From NCBI GenBank assembly GCA_026214975.1, contig CM047805.1, positions 195,610,601 to 195,674,600 on the forward strand: a DNA stretch of 64,000 nucleotides, written 5' to 3'. Below are positions 1 through 10,733 of this stretch, in pieces; positions within the stretch are counted from its first letter, which is position 1; every line of letters begins with the position of its first letter. Source of the stretch: Gentiana macrophylla. Lineage: Eukaryota > Streptophyta > Magnoliopsida > Gentianales > Gentianaceae. The translations under genes were made by a program, and so were the position numbers. The notes beneath the pieces were generated by a model. It did no database searches, was not told the origin of the DNA, and saw nothing but the letters and a program-made list of their open reading frames with translations.

Positions 1-150
1 CATAGAGTGAGCGTAAATTGGCATAAGACTCGGATGTTGGAAGCAAATGAATGGTATGAGAAATATCAACATAGGATCGATTTATGGCATGATGTGGTCA
101 AGGATCATTGGATGGAGGATCATATTGATTTGGACAATCTATCTGACTGA
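1..150 (+). CDS. 3' end of an unidentified reading frame
   Basis: Frame 1 is open from the window edge to a TGA at 148-150, giving the last 49 codons of a protein that begins outside the window. The visible tail is rich in His, Trp and Asp (for example NEWYEKYQHRIDLWHDVV) and ends DLDNLSD. I do not recognise a domain. It lies on the strand opposite to the PMD pseudogene and 170 bp from a fold-back repeat, so it may be the tail of another transposon gene or of a host gene. With only 150 bp visible, chance openness cannot be excluded. Confidence 0.35.
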   Translation, partial: HRVSVNWHKTRMLEANEWYEKYQHRIDLWHDVVKDHWMEDHIDLDNLSD

Positions 151-316
151 GCGGGGTGTAGGATGGAACACGGTTTGTAAATTCATATGCAATATGTTGA
201 ACTAGTTTAATGTATTTCGGCATGATGCACAATGAACTAGTTAAATTCCAATGTTGTATTTCCAAAATGTGTGATGTGTGATTATTGGTTTAATTTTGAT
301 GTATGATTGTTTGTTA

Positions 317-638
317 AGAAAGGGAACAATGTTGATTCTAGGACACAGAACGTCAGCCAGTGTGACGTTTTTATTGAGTTATAAACGTCGGTTGTGATGA
401 CGTTTGAAGCCCCAAAATCATCAAACTCTTTGTACCTAAAAATCCTTAAAACATCAGCAATAACGACGTTCATATGGCATGTGTAACGTCAGTATGACTG
501 ACGTTTTAAAGATTTTTAGGTACAGAGAGTTTGATGGTTTTGGGGCTTCAAACGTCATCACAACCGACGTTTATCACTCAATAAAAACGTCACTATGGTG
601 GACATTTTGAGTCCCATAATCAACATTGTTCCATTTCT
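317..638. repeat. Fold-back repeat with 21-bp quasi-palindromes
   Basis: Two arms of about 135 bp (317-452 and 503-638) are inverted copies around a 50-bp loop; both outer ends read GGAACAATGTTGATT inward. The stretch carries five 21-bp modules of the form AACGTC-N9-GACGTT, at 349-369, 384-404, 485-505, 551-571 and 586-606 (the last ends GACATT). The paired modules start exactly 35 bp apart (349/384 and 551/586). The same module and the same 35-bp spacing recur at 3813-4140, on the far side of the PMD gene. This resembles the subterminal repeats of CACTA-type DNA transposons or a fold-back MITE; I see no CACTA terminus. Confidence 0.75.
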
Positions 639-880
639 TTCCCACACCAATTCAAGTGACACCAATTCAAATATCAAAGGCCAAATAACCCAAATCGCAT
701 ACGAACAAATAGGAAATCAACGGGGAATAAAAATACAAACCAAACCAAACCAAACCAAAGCCAATGTAGTCTACAAAATCCAAATATTAAATATAAACAT
801 GATTTTAAACAACCCAAACATTAAACTTATGAAAGTAATAAACGTGTCAAAGTTATAAATGTGTCAATGTTATAAGACAA
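639..880. other. A-rich spacer without a gene
   Basis: About 240 bp of A- and C-rich sequence between the fold-back repeat and the stop codon of the PMD pseudogene. It contains a short ACCAAACCAAACC run near 740-755. I see no reading frame or motif that I trust; it is probably the 3' untranslated flank of the PMD gene. Confidence 0.5.
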
Positions 881-3384
881 CTAAGTCTTTTTTGCGGCCC
901 TCGAACGCTTCTTTGGTCTTTCAGCTTGTATCTGACTAGATTCTTGTGCTTCGACACCGTCATCTTCAACATCTTATGTACATGCACCTGTAGTCAGGAA
1001 CTCTTTCGCCATCCCAAGCGCTTTCACTAAATCCTTTTCGCTTTTTTAGAAGCATTTCCAATCGCATCTCGTATCGCATCAATCACTCTACCCCTTGCAT
1101 TCATTCTTCTACATGTTAAACATAAAACGCGTTCATTAAATTGAAAAGGAAACACAAAAATAGATTGTATATTCAAATACCTCTCTTGAATCTCGTTGCT
1201 TTCTTTTGCTGACACCGGTCAAACGACGCACGGCAACACCTCGATACCAAGTCATGTACTCAGATGTGCATTCCCAATCAAACCTAGCTTTTCCCATCCT
1301 TTGTTCCTTATTGACTAGATGATTTGCAAAATGGATAAAGTCATCGTCGCGTGATTCATGAGTGACATTGTACTGTTTCGTCTTCCCGCTTCGATTTGAT
1401 GCCTTTGGAGGAATTGGTGACTGAGGGATAGCTTGAATATGGCCAAATTGATGAACGACACGGTTTGGGTGATACACCTCTTCAATGTCCAATGTCCTTA
1501 TGCACCCATAGAACCAACATACGTCATTCTCAGACACCGTTCTAAATTGCCGATAAGCATCCCAAACAACCTACAAAATAGAAGATAATGTAAGTTGAAC
1601 AGAACCAGACAAGTTACAACCTACAAGATAAATTTAGTTAACTTACTTCTCGGGCCTCCATCAAGTCCAAGTCCTCTCGTGTATGCCTTAACGATGACAA
1701 TGCCACAGTGTCATTAATTCCCGTAACATTTTTCCACTTTAATGTCCGTACCATCTCCCCTTCAATGAATTTCGTGTTTGGTGGAGGTCGTAATGAAGGA
1801 AAATGTTCGTACACTCATGCCTGCATAACACATATTACAAAATATTTCTTTAAGCATTCAAACATAAACACAAAACAAAAAAATGTAAAAACAAGTGTTA
1901 CCTCCAACAATGTTAGGTATCCGAAATTCCAACGAAGATCGCTCCTAGTGGCCTTCGATAGTCGTTGCCGGTAAAGATTTGCCGGTGGCAAAGACCCTAA
2001 GCCCAATCACCAACCTTATCCAGATCCCGTAGTAAATGAAGGTAATTAATGTTTATCTTATCCCCACTACGGTCTTGCATCAAAGTACATGCAAGAAGAT
2101 ACAATGATATCCGCGCCTGATTTGATCCACAAGAACTATCGGCGCGATCGACCGAACTCGATGCTTCACCCCGATTGCTTCTTACACCGTATTTACCCGC
2201 AAGACTGTTCTTTAGCCAACTTTTGGACAGTCGTAGTCCACCAACATGTTCTAACTCCTTTGTCACGTCTGCTATTGGAATCCCTAACAACTCGTGAACA
2301 AATGTAACTGGGTTGTCCTCTTTTGCAAATTCATAGTTCACGACCATTCCATCAACCGGTAATCCTGTGATATATCGGACATCGTCTAATGTGATCGTCA
2401 TCTCACCGAATGGCAAATGGAAAGTGTTTGTTACCGGATTCCACCTCTCAACAAAGGCACAAACTACCACACGATTCGCTTGGCTATATGAAGATTGTAC
2501 CAGATTCTACAACAGGTTAGCTCTCAGCCTTGCCTTGAATTCGTCACATTCTGCATCAATCTTCCATATCTTCAAGGAAGACGTGTACTGCTTACATCCA
2601 ATTATACCTCGGGCCTGTTCAAATGAGTTTATATATAAAGTTAGATATGTGAAAAAAATATAAGTTCACAAATATGTAATAAGATTATAAAACAAAAAAA
2701 CATACATTCTTATTCAACAACGCGTAACCAACATGCTCCTTCCAATCCTTCCCCAATAGAACATCAATGTCTACCACCACACCATCATCACTGTCATATT
2801 GTAAACACTCAGCTTCTTCTGCCTCTGTCGGTGCTCCGGCACTTCCGGATGTCTGTCCTATACTTGCACCAGCATTACCTAATGCCTCACCTATAGTGGC
2901 CCCGGCTGGATTGGCTCTCTGTTCTGTAATGGCACCAGCAGTACTAGAATTAGCAACTGGATCAATCTGTCCCTGGATGAGTCTGCACTCCCGATTGTGT
3001 CTCCATATCCACTGACTCAGTGGTGGCCCTAACAAGATCTTGGAATCGCAATCTGGATCAACGCCCTGAAGAGGTCGCACTCTCGATTCTGTCTCCATCT
3101 CCACCGACTCGGTGGTGGCCCCGACATCTTGGAATCAACTATAAGTGAAGGAGCTGCACTCCCAACCGTGTCTCAATGAGACTCAATATTGGCCTTGACA
3201 CTATCATCATGCGAATCGTCTCAACTATAAGTGAAGGAGCCTCCACTCCCAATTGTGTTTCAACCGACTCAGTGGTCTCAACTACCTCATCTGTCTCTCT
3301 TAAACCAGCCTCGGTTGGCTCATTCGCTGGTCCATCCTCTGCTTGCACACTCTTGAGTCGTTTACTCCTTCTTTTATATGGCAC
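881..3384 (-). pseudogene. Plant mobile domain (PMD) gene, five exons, broken
   Basis: Minus-strand gene related to the MAIN/aminotransferase-like plant mobile domain family, which occurs both as host genes and as cargo of transposons. Exons read from GT-AG borders: 2706-3384, 1903-2614, 1647-1820, 1181-1570 and 881-1108. Exon 2 holds the family hallmark (VERWNPVTNTFHLPFGEM, then TLDDVRYITGLPVDG). Exon 3 holds the region ending in P-rich PPPN. Exon 4 has YHPNRVVHQFGHIQAIPQ and the TSEYMTWYRGV block. The protein starts MPYKRRSKRLKS and ends in a basic tail RPKKRSRAAKKT. Breaks: a frame change in exon 1 between codons around 3140 and 3104, in-frame stops in exon 2 (near 2510 and 1997), a TGA at the start of exon 3, and a frame change and stop in exon 5. 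Exon 1 contains repeated ACTCCCRATTGTGTC-type units (about 2985, 3078, 3155, 3243), giving an acidic, low-complexity N terminus. A reader should treat it as a decayed mobile PMD copy. Confidence 0.85.
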
Positions 3385-3812
3385 ACTTGTATGTTCGAAA
3401 CAATACTAGGTGAACTTGAGCTTCGAGGGTGCTTCAAAGAAGACCTTGATCCATCATGTGCCCCTCATCGCTATCTGCAAAGCGTCTGATCTTACTGACC
3501 TCGCCTTAGTCATAATTTCCTACACATGATACAAGAAATAAATTGTCAGTCAAATGAAGAAATCAACTAACAAAGAAAGTAGACATTTATAAACAAAGCT
3601 CAAGGATAAGACATAAACCTCATATAATGTAACATTAACAATAATTTGATAAACAAATTCATAAAAGAGACTAACCAAGTTATAAAAAAGGCATAAAACA
3701 ACAACATATAGGGGCACAAAATATCCTATATAAAACAACTTATTAATGAAATTATGGTAATCAATTAACCAATATAACCTCTAAAGTAACACAAAACCCT
3801 AATCTGTCCTCA
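3385..3812. other. Upstream flank of the PMD pseudogene
   Basis: AT-rich sequence between the first PMD methionine codon and the right-hand palindrome array. It should hold the promoter and 5' untranslated region of the PMD gene on the minus strand. I see no clear TATA box or additional exon. A weak open stretch near 3410-3530 on the minus strand could be an extra exon, but nothing in it is recognisable. Confidence 0.4.
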
Positions 3813-4140
3813 AACGTCACCAGAACTGACGTTGAAAAAGCATTTACAACGTCACCACCAGTGACGTTTATGGTGTAAGACAATGGCATGGCAACGATCT
3901 GGAACGTCACTAGAACCAGCGTTTCACAGGTCCATACAACGTCAACACCAGCGGCGTTTAAGAGCTAACAAATTGCCAAGCCAATGTTCTAAAATGTCAC
4001 CCAAAGCGGCGTTGTAGGAACAACTACAACGCGTCATTTATAATGGCGTTCGAGGGCAAAACCCATTTTCCCACACACAGGCTGGGACATCAGTGTGGAT
4101 GACGTTGAAACCTACAACGGGCGTCGGTCTAACTGACGTC
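3813..4140. repeat. 90-bp tandem units with paired 21-bp palindromes
   Basis: Eight quasi-palindromic modules, consensus AACGTC-N9-GACGTT, start at 3813, 3848, 3903, 3938, 3993, 4028, 4086 and about 4120. Start-to-start distances alternate 35 and 55 bp (the last steps 58 and about 34), so the array is three and a half tandem units of about 90 bp, each with two modules. The first two modules are near-perfect inverted repeats; later ones decay to AACGTC-N9-GGCGTT. The array lies about 430 bp upstream of the PMD start and mirrors the array at 317-638. This layout is what one expects of transposase-binding subterminal repeats in CACTA-like elements, but no terminal sequence was found. Confidence 0.8.
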
Positions 4141-4547
4141 CCCTGTTTCATCATCTTCTCCGGCCTTCCAACTGGAAAAATGGCCGGAAAAACCAAAATA
4201 CAACCCAAAAAACATAACCCATTACATCCAAATACTAACCCATTACATACAATATAAACCCATTACATCAAACACAAATTCACTTCCATTTAAACACAAA
4301 TCCACAAACATTCAAACACATTTTCAAAAATTCACATACTTTGATTATTCTTCTCTCCTTCTTCTTTTCTTCTACAATTCGAAATCCACTCTCCCTTCTT
4401 CTTCCCTATGTAGTAGTTTTATTTAATTAGTATTTATTTTAATGTTTTGTATAATTTTAGGGACTAAAGTGTAGTTTTAAGTTTTTGTTATTTTAATGTT
4501 GTGTAGGTAATAATTACGTGGTGTGCGAAAGTAAAAGAAAAATAATC
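4141..4547. other. Flank with three short direct repeats
   Basis: Non-coding sequence between the palindrome array and the assembly gap. The 12-mer AACCCATTACAT occurs three times, at 4216-4227, 4237-4248 and 4257-4268, spaced 21 and 20 bp. It is followed by a pyrimidine-rich stretch (4345-4410). I see no gene. Confidence 0.5.
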
Positions 4548-4647
4548 NNNNNNNNNNNNNNNNNNNNNNNNNNNNNNNNNNNNNNNNNNNNNNNNNNNNN
4601 NNNNNNNNNNNNNNNNNNNNNNNNNNNNNNNNNNNNNNNNNNNNNNN
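4548..4647. other. Assembly gap of 100 Ns
   Basis: Exactly 100 N characters. This round length is conventionally used for a join of unknown size, so the sequence on each side need not be adjacent in the genome. The left side is PMD-element flank and the right side is the interior of element C1, whose 5' LTR is absent from this window. Confidence 0.98.
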
Positions 4648-4747
4648 CGTGTCAAACGGAAGACAAACTTAGTTTGATCAAGGTGATTTGGGACTTTGAA
4701 ATTTTTCTAGTGAATTTTGAGTGTGTAGTAATTACACGAGTAATTTT

Positions 4748-5125
4748 CTAATTGAAAATCGGAAAATCATGAAGCGCTACTAGTTGGACGATATTTGGAA
4801 TCGGCGAACTAAAGGGGAGTTTTATGATTTGTTGTTTTCTAGAACATTAGAAAAGTGTAATTGACTACACAAGTAACCGCTCTAATTGAAAAACCGAAAG
4901 TCATGAAATGTCGCTAGTTGGACGATATTTGAAATCGATGAACTAGTGGGAGTTCTATGATTTGTTGTTTTTTCCGACACATTGGAACTATGTACTAAAG
5001 ATTTTCTAATAGAAATCGGAAAATCATAAAATATAAAGCATTGCTCGTTAGACGGTATTTGGAACCGATAAACTAGCTATGGGAGCTTTAATGTTATGAT
5101 TTGTTGTTTTTCCGTATATTAGAAA
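4748..5125 (+). repeat. Three tandem copies of a 120-bp module in C1
   Basis: Each copy runs: TTGAAAATCGGAAAATCAT, then a GCTAGTTGGACGATATTTGG-like block, then GAACTAGTGGGAG, then TATGATTTGTTGTTTT. Copies begin near 4750, 4880 and 5010. C2 carries only one copy (about 45278-45380). The function is unknown. Confidence 0.65.
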
Positions 5126-8034
5126 ATCGGAGAAGTCCCGACGAGTAACACTCAAAATAGACACTCCCACGGTTCAAGAGTAGTGTCTACTCAAACGAAC
5201 ATTTGGTTCAAGACTCGTTTCCATTCAAGGAAAGTCAAGAATGTGAGAATATTTCTAAAAGTGTTAGTCATCTAAACCAGTAAACTTTAAGGCTAAACCG
5301 AAAATTAATTAATCGAAAATCATAGATAAGGACAGGTGATTTTGGATCACCAACCTATGAATCCTTGGCGATTTTCTCGAGCTAAGTTCTTTGGAAGAAC
5401 AAGGTAGCAAAGGCATTTAACGATTAAAAGAGTAAACAACGGGCGATTAATTTTAGCTAGAATAGTGGGAGTGATATAAGGAAATGAATCTCGGATTCAA
5501 CCCTTGGATATCACGGAAGATTTATTTTCTCATTTAAGATTCGTTGAACGAATGGATTTACCTTCTATTCGATAATTTGTTTGTCGATATAAAGTGAATA
5601 TACCATTTGTAGTACGAATCCAAGACTCGGACTTTTGTTTGATAAAGTCAAAACCACTTACAATTCTTTGAAATATGTATATAAAACACATCTTAAGAAC
5701 TATTAAAATCAATTGGTTTCTATATTTAGATAAACGCTTTCTTCATATTCCATAATTAGTATAGTCCCAAATAGACAAGACTCAAGACTAGCTCGTGGTG
5801 ATTCTTTCTCCCACCGTTATATTGTCTCAAAGGTTCAATGACTAAGTTACCTTTCAATCGAAAGGATAATGGTTATAAAGAAGTAACATAGCTTGTTCAT
5901 GACGACCTTCTGGGTCTAATGAAAGACACAAGCTAGTAGGAGCTTCAGTGAGTAGTGACGCCTTGTCTCGATAACTATTCAAACACTCCGTAAGTTTATC
6001 CAAAATATTCTCGAGGTGTCTCTTGATTTTGTCGGAGATGGAGCATTCTCTAGTCAAAAATTGGCCATCACATAGTCCTAGGGACCGATGCTCGGCCCGC
6101 CCTCATAAAGGACATGCTTTCACTAAGGAGAAACCGCTGAATTTCTTTACATAGTTGTAGATGTGCTATAATACATCGCTTCACTCAATAAAGATATTAT
6201 GTTTAAATTTCGGTTTACATTGAAGTGTAAGACCGAGAAGTCTACCTAGAATATGCTTTGGAATTTCCGGATAAGGTGTGGATTCGGTTCACCCCACTTC
6301 CATAAATATAAGTATTTAGCACACGGTGCTTCAAGGTACGTCTGGAAATTTCACGAACACGCTCGTCGTTGACCAATCGTTATATATCTTGCAAAGATTG
6401 AGAAAAGGTTTGTTATAAGATTCTTGAAATCGGGAAGCGGACGATATATCGTTGCATCCTTTTCGATAGAGTCCGTGAACAACAAAACCTTGAACCTTGG
6501 AAGCACGCTTACTCAAGGTAGTTACTAAAATCGATTAAAATCGCACTCACATCCAACATCGCTTGTTGGTGATAAACACTAAATACTACTAAACTAGATC
6601 GCACTTCGATCCACCGTAATGTAATAGAGTATGGTTTATCCATTACCCATTACGCGTTCATGGACTTTGTAGTCCGAGGATCGATTGATGACCTATGGCT
6701 CTTTGTGAATGTGATAGATTCTCGATACTGTGAGGTTGGTTTAATAGCCATAACCCTATGAATGGAGTTCGGTACTCCGCTTGCTTATACTCTTAGTAAA
6801 CCACCGAGCCTCTCAGCCCAAGTGGGAGTAATTGGATCTACACGAAAAGAGTGGAATGAATAGGAAAGTTTATCTTTCGAGCAAAGATTGAGTGGTCTGT
6901 GGGTAATTCCCAAGAAGTAGAGAGTTAATCGACCTTGAACTCTCTTACCACTTAGTATTGCATGATTTCGTTCAAAAGCAGTAAATAGGGGTGATTCCCC
7001 GAGACTTTCTTGCAAAACAAACGGAGTCTGGATTCATTCGAACAAAAGGGTATTGCCTTTATGAACTTATGACGGGATGACCGCCAAGGCTTATGTCCTT
7101 TGTGGATAAAAAGCAAACCTCTCGGTCATTGGAAGTCATATATTTCTACAATATGTGGATTTGACCGTAATATTGATAAATCTTTTGTAGATCGGATATC
7201 AATTTTAGTACAAGAGTGAATATATACATACATATATTAGTGTTTGTGAAGGATAACACCGCACCAGCTTGAAATCAACACGGGTGTGTTATCTCAAGTC
7301 GTAATCCGACAATGCCACAATTCTCGCAATGAGATTTGGAAAACATTCTCAAGAGTTTGACTGGTCAAATTCATTAGAATCGGTCAATGGTTTCCCATCC
7401 ATCTTATTGGTTAAGATGATGCATCCGTGTATGCAACATTCAATGAGGAAGTTCTACCCTATGCCTCGTGAATGACTCTCAAATCTTTGGATCAAGAGAA
7501 ATGATGATTCTCTTTCTAGTAAGAGATGGTCAAAGTTATTGAACGTCAACTTTGATCGAATCTTAAATTCGGCGGTTAACAAAGCAAGTTTAGTATGTCC
7601 TTTAAGATCTTGAGAGAACGAGGAACAATATGCGTACATATTCATGTGTGAGCTTGGATATGTGTGATACATCGATTTTGACTTTAAGTCGATTGAGGAT
7701 GATCGTTAAGTCGATCTCGGCTCTGTTTACTCAAGCACTCACATGATTAGATGGACCGGTAACGTTTCGATTCTCTACGGATCGCCTCGCGTCGATTAAT
7801 CCTGACTAATCATTAAGACCCATGACATTTAGATGTAGTGCTCCCCAGTCACCGACCCATCCTACGACGGCATACTCGGAGTGTACTTTGGAATCGGAAT
7901 GGTTATGATATGCTTAATGGGTACTAGAATATTTAGATGGGTCTCCATTGCTTTTAGAGCAAGTGGGAGATGTAGTTTGTTGTATTTTAAATAATAGAGT
8001 GTGCTCAAACAATTAATCACATGCTTTCAAGTGC

Positions 8035-8045
8035 AAGTGGGAGAT
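8035..8045 (+). promoter_or_regulatory. C1 polypurine tract
   Basis: AAGTGGGAGAT directly before the LTR start TG at 8046. It is identical to the tract of C2 (48428-48438) and would prime plus-strand DNA synthesis. Confidence 0.8.
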
Positions 8046-8219
8046 TGTTAGGTGTGATGCCCGAAAGACAATTTTTGTAATTGTTTTATTTAATAAATGA
8101 ATTGACATTATTATTCATATTTATTATTCTCATAATCACCGATGTGACAATAGTATTTACACTACAGAAAACCCTAAAGTATATCCTTTATGTAATCACT
8201 TAACTCAGTGTATGGTATA
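8046..8219 (+). repeat. C1 3' LTR, left part
   Basis: Begins TGTTAGGTGTGATGCCCG and is clearly homologous to the start of the C2 LTRs (41196 and 48439). It is interrupted at 8219/8220 by the gypsy element G1 and resumes at 19989. The duplicated target GTATA is at 8215-8219 and 19989-19993. Confidence 0.9.
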
Positions 8220-9738
8220 TGTTAAGGGTGAATTTATATGTTTTATAACGTTGTATTTTATGATGTTCTCCCCCATAATTCATATGATTTGCATAGGAAA
8301 TGTGGTTTTAAATGATTTATTAAGCAAGTGAGATTTTAATTAGTTTATTCGCAAAATGAGGTTGTGTACGTGTTTTGATTATGGTTTTATGAGTATTTGG
8401 ATTGTGTTACGCTTTACGATGTCTTAATGTGATGTGTATACATGTTGTGAGGCTAAATTGATGATCAAATGTTGATATAATTCGAAAGCTAAATCGTAGA
8501 TAGAGATGAGAAAAGAAGGATAAAGATGGAAGAAGGAAGAGATAATGATCAAGAGATCGAGTTCCAAAGATCAATGAACGAAAGGCCCACGGTCCGTCCA
8601 TGGTGGACGGGCGTTTGCTCAACCGAACGAGCGCTCAGAGGTGCGATTTACATTCGTGAGCCTTCAAACGCCGTGATAGACGAGCTGCTTCACCTCCGTC
8701 CAGAAGGCCGGACGAAGCGCCCAAGATAGTGGACGGGCGCCCAAGCACGCGCCTTAGCCTAAACCGACCTAAAAATCTATAAATAGGCGCGATTTCTCAA
8801 ACCCTAGACACACAATTGGAACCCTAAAACCTAGGCGCAGCTTGGCTGCATTTTTCTACGCTTTTTACCTACTTTTATGCAATTTAATTCCTAGATTAGA
8901 TTAGATAGATTCATGTCTTTTATTTCATCAATTCGGAAGTTGCAACAAGGATGCTAAGAGGCTAAAACCCTCTTGAACAAGCTGCGCTGAAGCCTTCTTT
9001 CAACAATTCAGCTTTTGATTCGTGATTAACTGTGAGTATCTATTTCAAGTTCGCTTCTTTTATCATGTTTTGTATGTTTTTGCATGTTTAATCGAAAGAT
9101 GCTTGCTTTGATGATTGTTTATTTGATGAAAATCATGTTAACGATAGATCACCGTGATAAAAGAATAGATCTTCGATCTAACTAAAACGAGAGTTATTAG
9201 ATTGATTTTCTAGATTAGAATTGAAAGATTTCACGCTTAGGTTAGAAAGACGTAATCTTTAACATCGAAAGATAAAAGATTAGGAAACGAACTTGTCCAC
9301 GAGAGTAGGAGTTTATGCCTTCGATTAGGTGAATCACGACTTGAGTAGAGATCACTAATTAATCCGAATTAGAATTGAATGTTGATAGGATAGTGGATCA
9401 ATTGCTTGTTCGCTCGTTATAATTTGATTTTAATCCTTGAACTTGAATTGTTAGATTAGTCTACTTTTTCTCGCACTTTAGTTTAGTTTAGTTTATCGCC
9501 AATCTTTCCTAGCTTTGGATTTCATCCTCTGCCTAGTTTATTTTCAAAGATGTTTGTCCGGGCTTTTAGTTCCTCGCTTAGGTTAGTTTTCGTGACAATA
9601 ATTAGTTAAAAACAAAAGCTAGGGTTCACAATACCTAGTTCCTCAGAAGATCGACCGGCATTAGCCTCCATACTACGATCCGCACTTGAGGTTAACCGGT
9701 TTATTACTTGTTGTTTTGTATGTATAAAATCCGGGACA
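8220..9738 (+). repeat. G1 5' LTR
   Basis: Bounded by the duplicated target on the left and the primer-binding site on the right. U3 holds a cluster of GGACGGGCGT-like motifs and their complements (about 8580-8745), followed by TATAAATAGG at 8778-8787, so transcription should start near 8810. The remaining 0.9 kb is R-U5. Confidence 0.92.
8778..8787 (+). promoter_or_regulatory. TATA box of the G1 5' LTR
   Basis: TATAAATAGG, preserved identically in the 3' LTR (about 19028). The GACGGGCGT motif cluster ends about 35 bp upstream. Confidence 0.8.
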
Positions 9739-9744
9739 AGTTTT

Positions 9745-9763
9745 TGGCGCCGTTGTCGGGAAC
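9745..9763 (+). promoter_or_regulatory. G1 primer-binding site (tRNA-Asp)
   Basis: TGGCGCCGTTGTCGGGAAC lies 6 bp after the LTR end. It matches the complement of the plant tRNA-Asp 3' end with one or two changes; this primer is typical of Athila and related gypsy lineages. Confidence 0.85.
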
Positions 9764-10733
9764 CTGACGGTTGCTTAGTTTTTGTTCTAGTTTTTATTTT
9801 GCTTTTAATTCCCATTTTTAGGTTAGATATTTTCAATTTCGCTTGTGGTTAGTAGTGTAGTTGTTTTTGTTCAATTGTCTCGTCGCTTTTAATTGTGTTT
9901 TTGTTAGTAGTCGATAGAAAATCTTAGCTCTTAACCTATACTGCTTTCGCTTACCGCACTGCTTTACTAATCGCTTATTCTCGCTTGACGAGCGCCCGCT
10001 TTACCGCACGCCCGCTCAGCTTGCTTCGCCGGACGAGCGTTTAGTTTATCGGACGCCCCGCCCACCGAAAATTCTTCAATCCTGCATAAATTTCGACTCG
10101 CGGACGAGCCGCTCGATTTCCAAACGCCCGCCTGGCCCCCCTCCCGCTTGTCTTTTTCAGAGGTAGGGTTTTTGTTTCTATCCTTTCTAGTTTCCACGCT
10201 GATTCGGTGACATCTAAGGTTGAATCATCCGACTCCACACCTTTCACGATCAAATTTTAGGATAAAAGGGTCCGCTTTAGCACTTGATAGTATTTTGGCC
10301 ATAACTTTTGGCTCGAGTGTCGGATTACGCCGCAGACCCCAATTCGAAAGCCTCGTTCCGACGCCGACGACGTGGCAGACGCCGGAGGCCGTCCGACACC
10401 GCTTTCGAGGTCAAAATCCACTATTTTCCCTTCCATTTTGGGCTCAAGATTTCAACACGCTTTTAGTGTTTTCGCTTTTCTGCTTTTAAATTTTTCGTAG
10501 TTAAGTTTCGTAGTTTTTGATTCCTCTAGGTTTAGTTATCCTTTCCTCCGTCTGACCGCCCTTTCGCTACTTTCTATCCTTTCTTGCTCAACACCTTGAG
10601 TTGGTGTTCGGTTTATGCAAACTCGTAGTCATAAGGGACCACTAATCTATTCCTCGACTCTCGAGCGGACCATAGTCCGACCTAATAGGCGGAGACTTCG
10701 CTTCGACGTAAGGAAACGCTTCAGATCAAGAAT
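9764..10733 (+). other. G1 untranslated leader
   Basis: About 1 kb between primer site and gag. It is CG-rich around 9985-10140, with ACGAGCG and ACGCCCG motifs like those in U3. The stretch 10240-10480 (from AGGATAAAAGGGTC to TTTCAACACG) is shared with the leader of the gag-pol-less element G2 (36260-36480, minus strand), so it probably holds packaging or dimerisation signals. Open stretches on the minus strand here are chance shadows. Confidence 0.7.

Larger units (their letters stand above)
4648..8045 (+). mobile_element. C1 interior: non-coding copia-type retrotransposon
   Basis: About 3.4 kb related over its length to the interior of the complete element C2 (roughly 44900-48438); for example the segment with GATTCGTTGAA at about 5540 aligns with 45790, and the AGCTTGTTCA segment at about 5890 with 46148. 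It ends in the copia-type polypurine tract AAGTGGGAGAT at 8035-8045, directly before the LTR start TGTTAGG. No gag, integrase, reverse transcriptase or RNase H is recognisable in any frame, so this is a large non-autonomous derivative (LARD-like). The 5' half and 5' LTR are missing beyond the gap. Short minus-strand open stretches that match C2 reflect DNA similarity, not a demonstrated protein. Confidence 0.75.

Noticed and set aside
1708..1974. Plus-strand 88-codon frame in the PMD region
   Set aside because: It is antisense to PMD exons 2 and 3, which carry clear family motifs on the minus strand.
3813..4140. bZIP (TGACG) enhancer cluster of a host gene
   Set aside because: The GACGTT/AACGTC ends resemble TGACG sites, but the same modules flank both sides of a mobile-type PMD gene and no host gene is adjacent, so transposon subterminal repeats are simpler. 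It cannot be excluded that bZIP factors bind them.
5854..6057. Minus-strand open stretch in C1 that matches one in C2 (45992-46393) in the residues PTSL-LSLDPEG
   Set aside because: The DNA is homologous on both strands, so matching shadows are expected. Lengths and ends differ, and no domain is recognisable. Without substitution statistics I do not call a gene.
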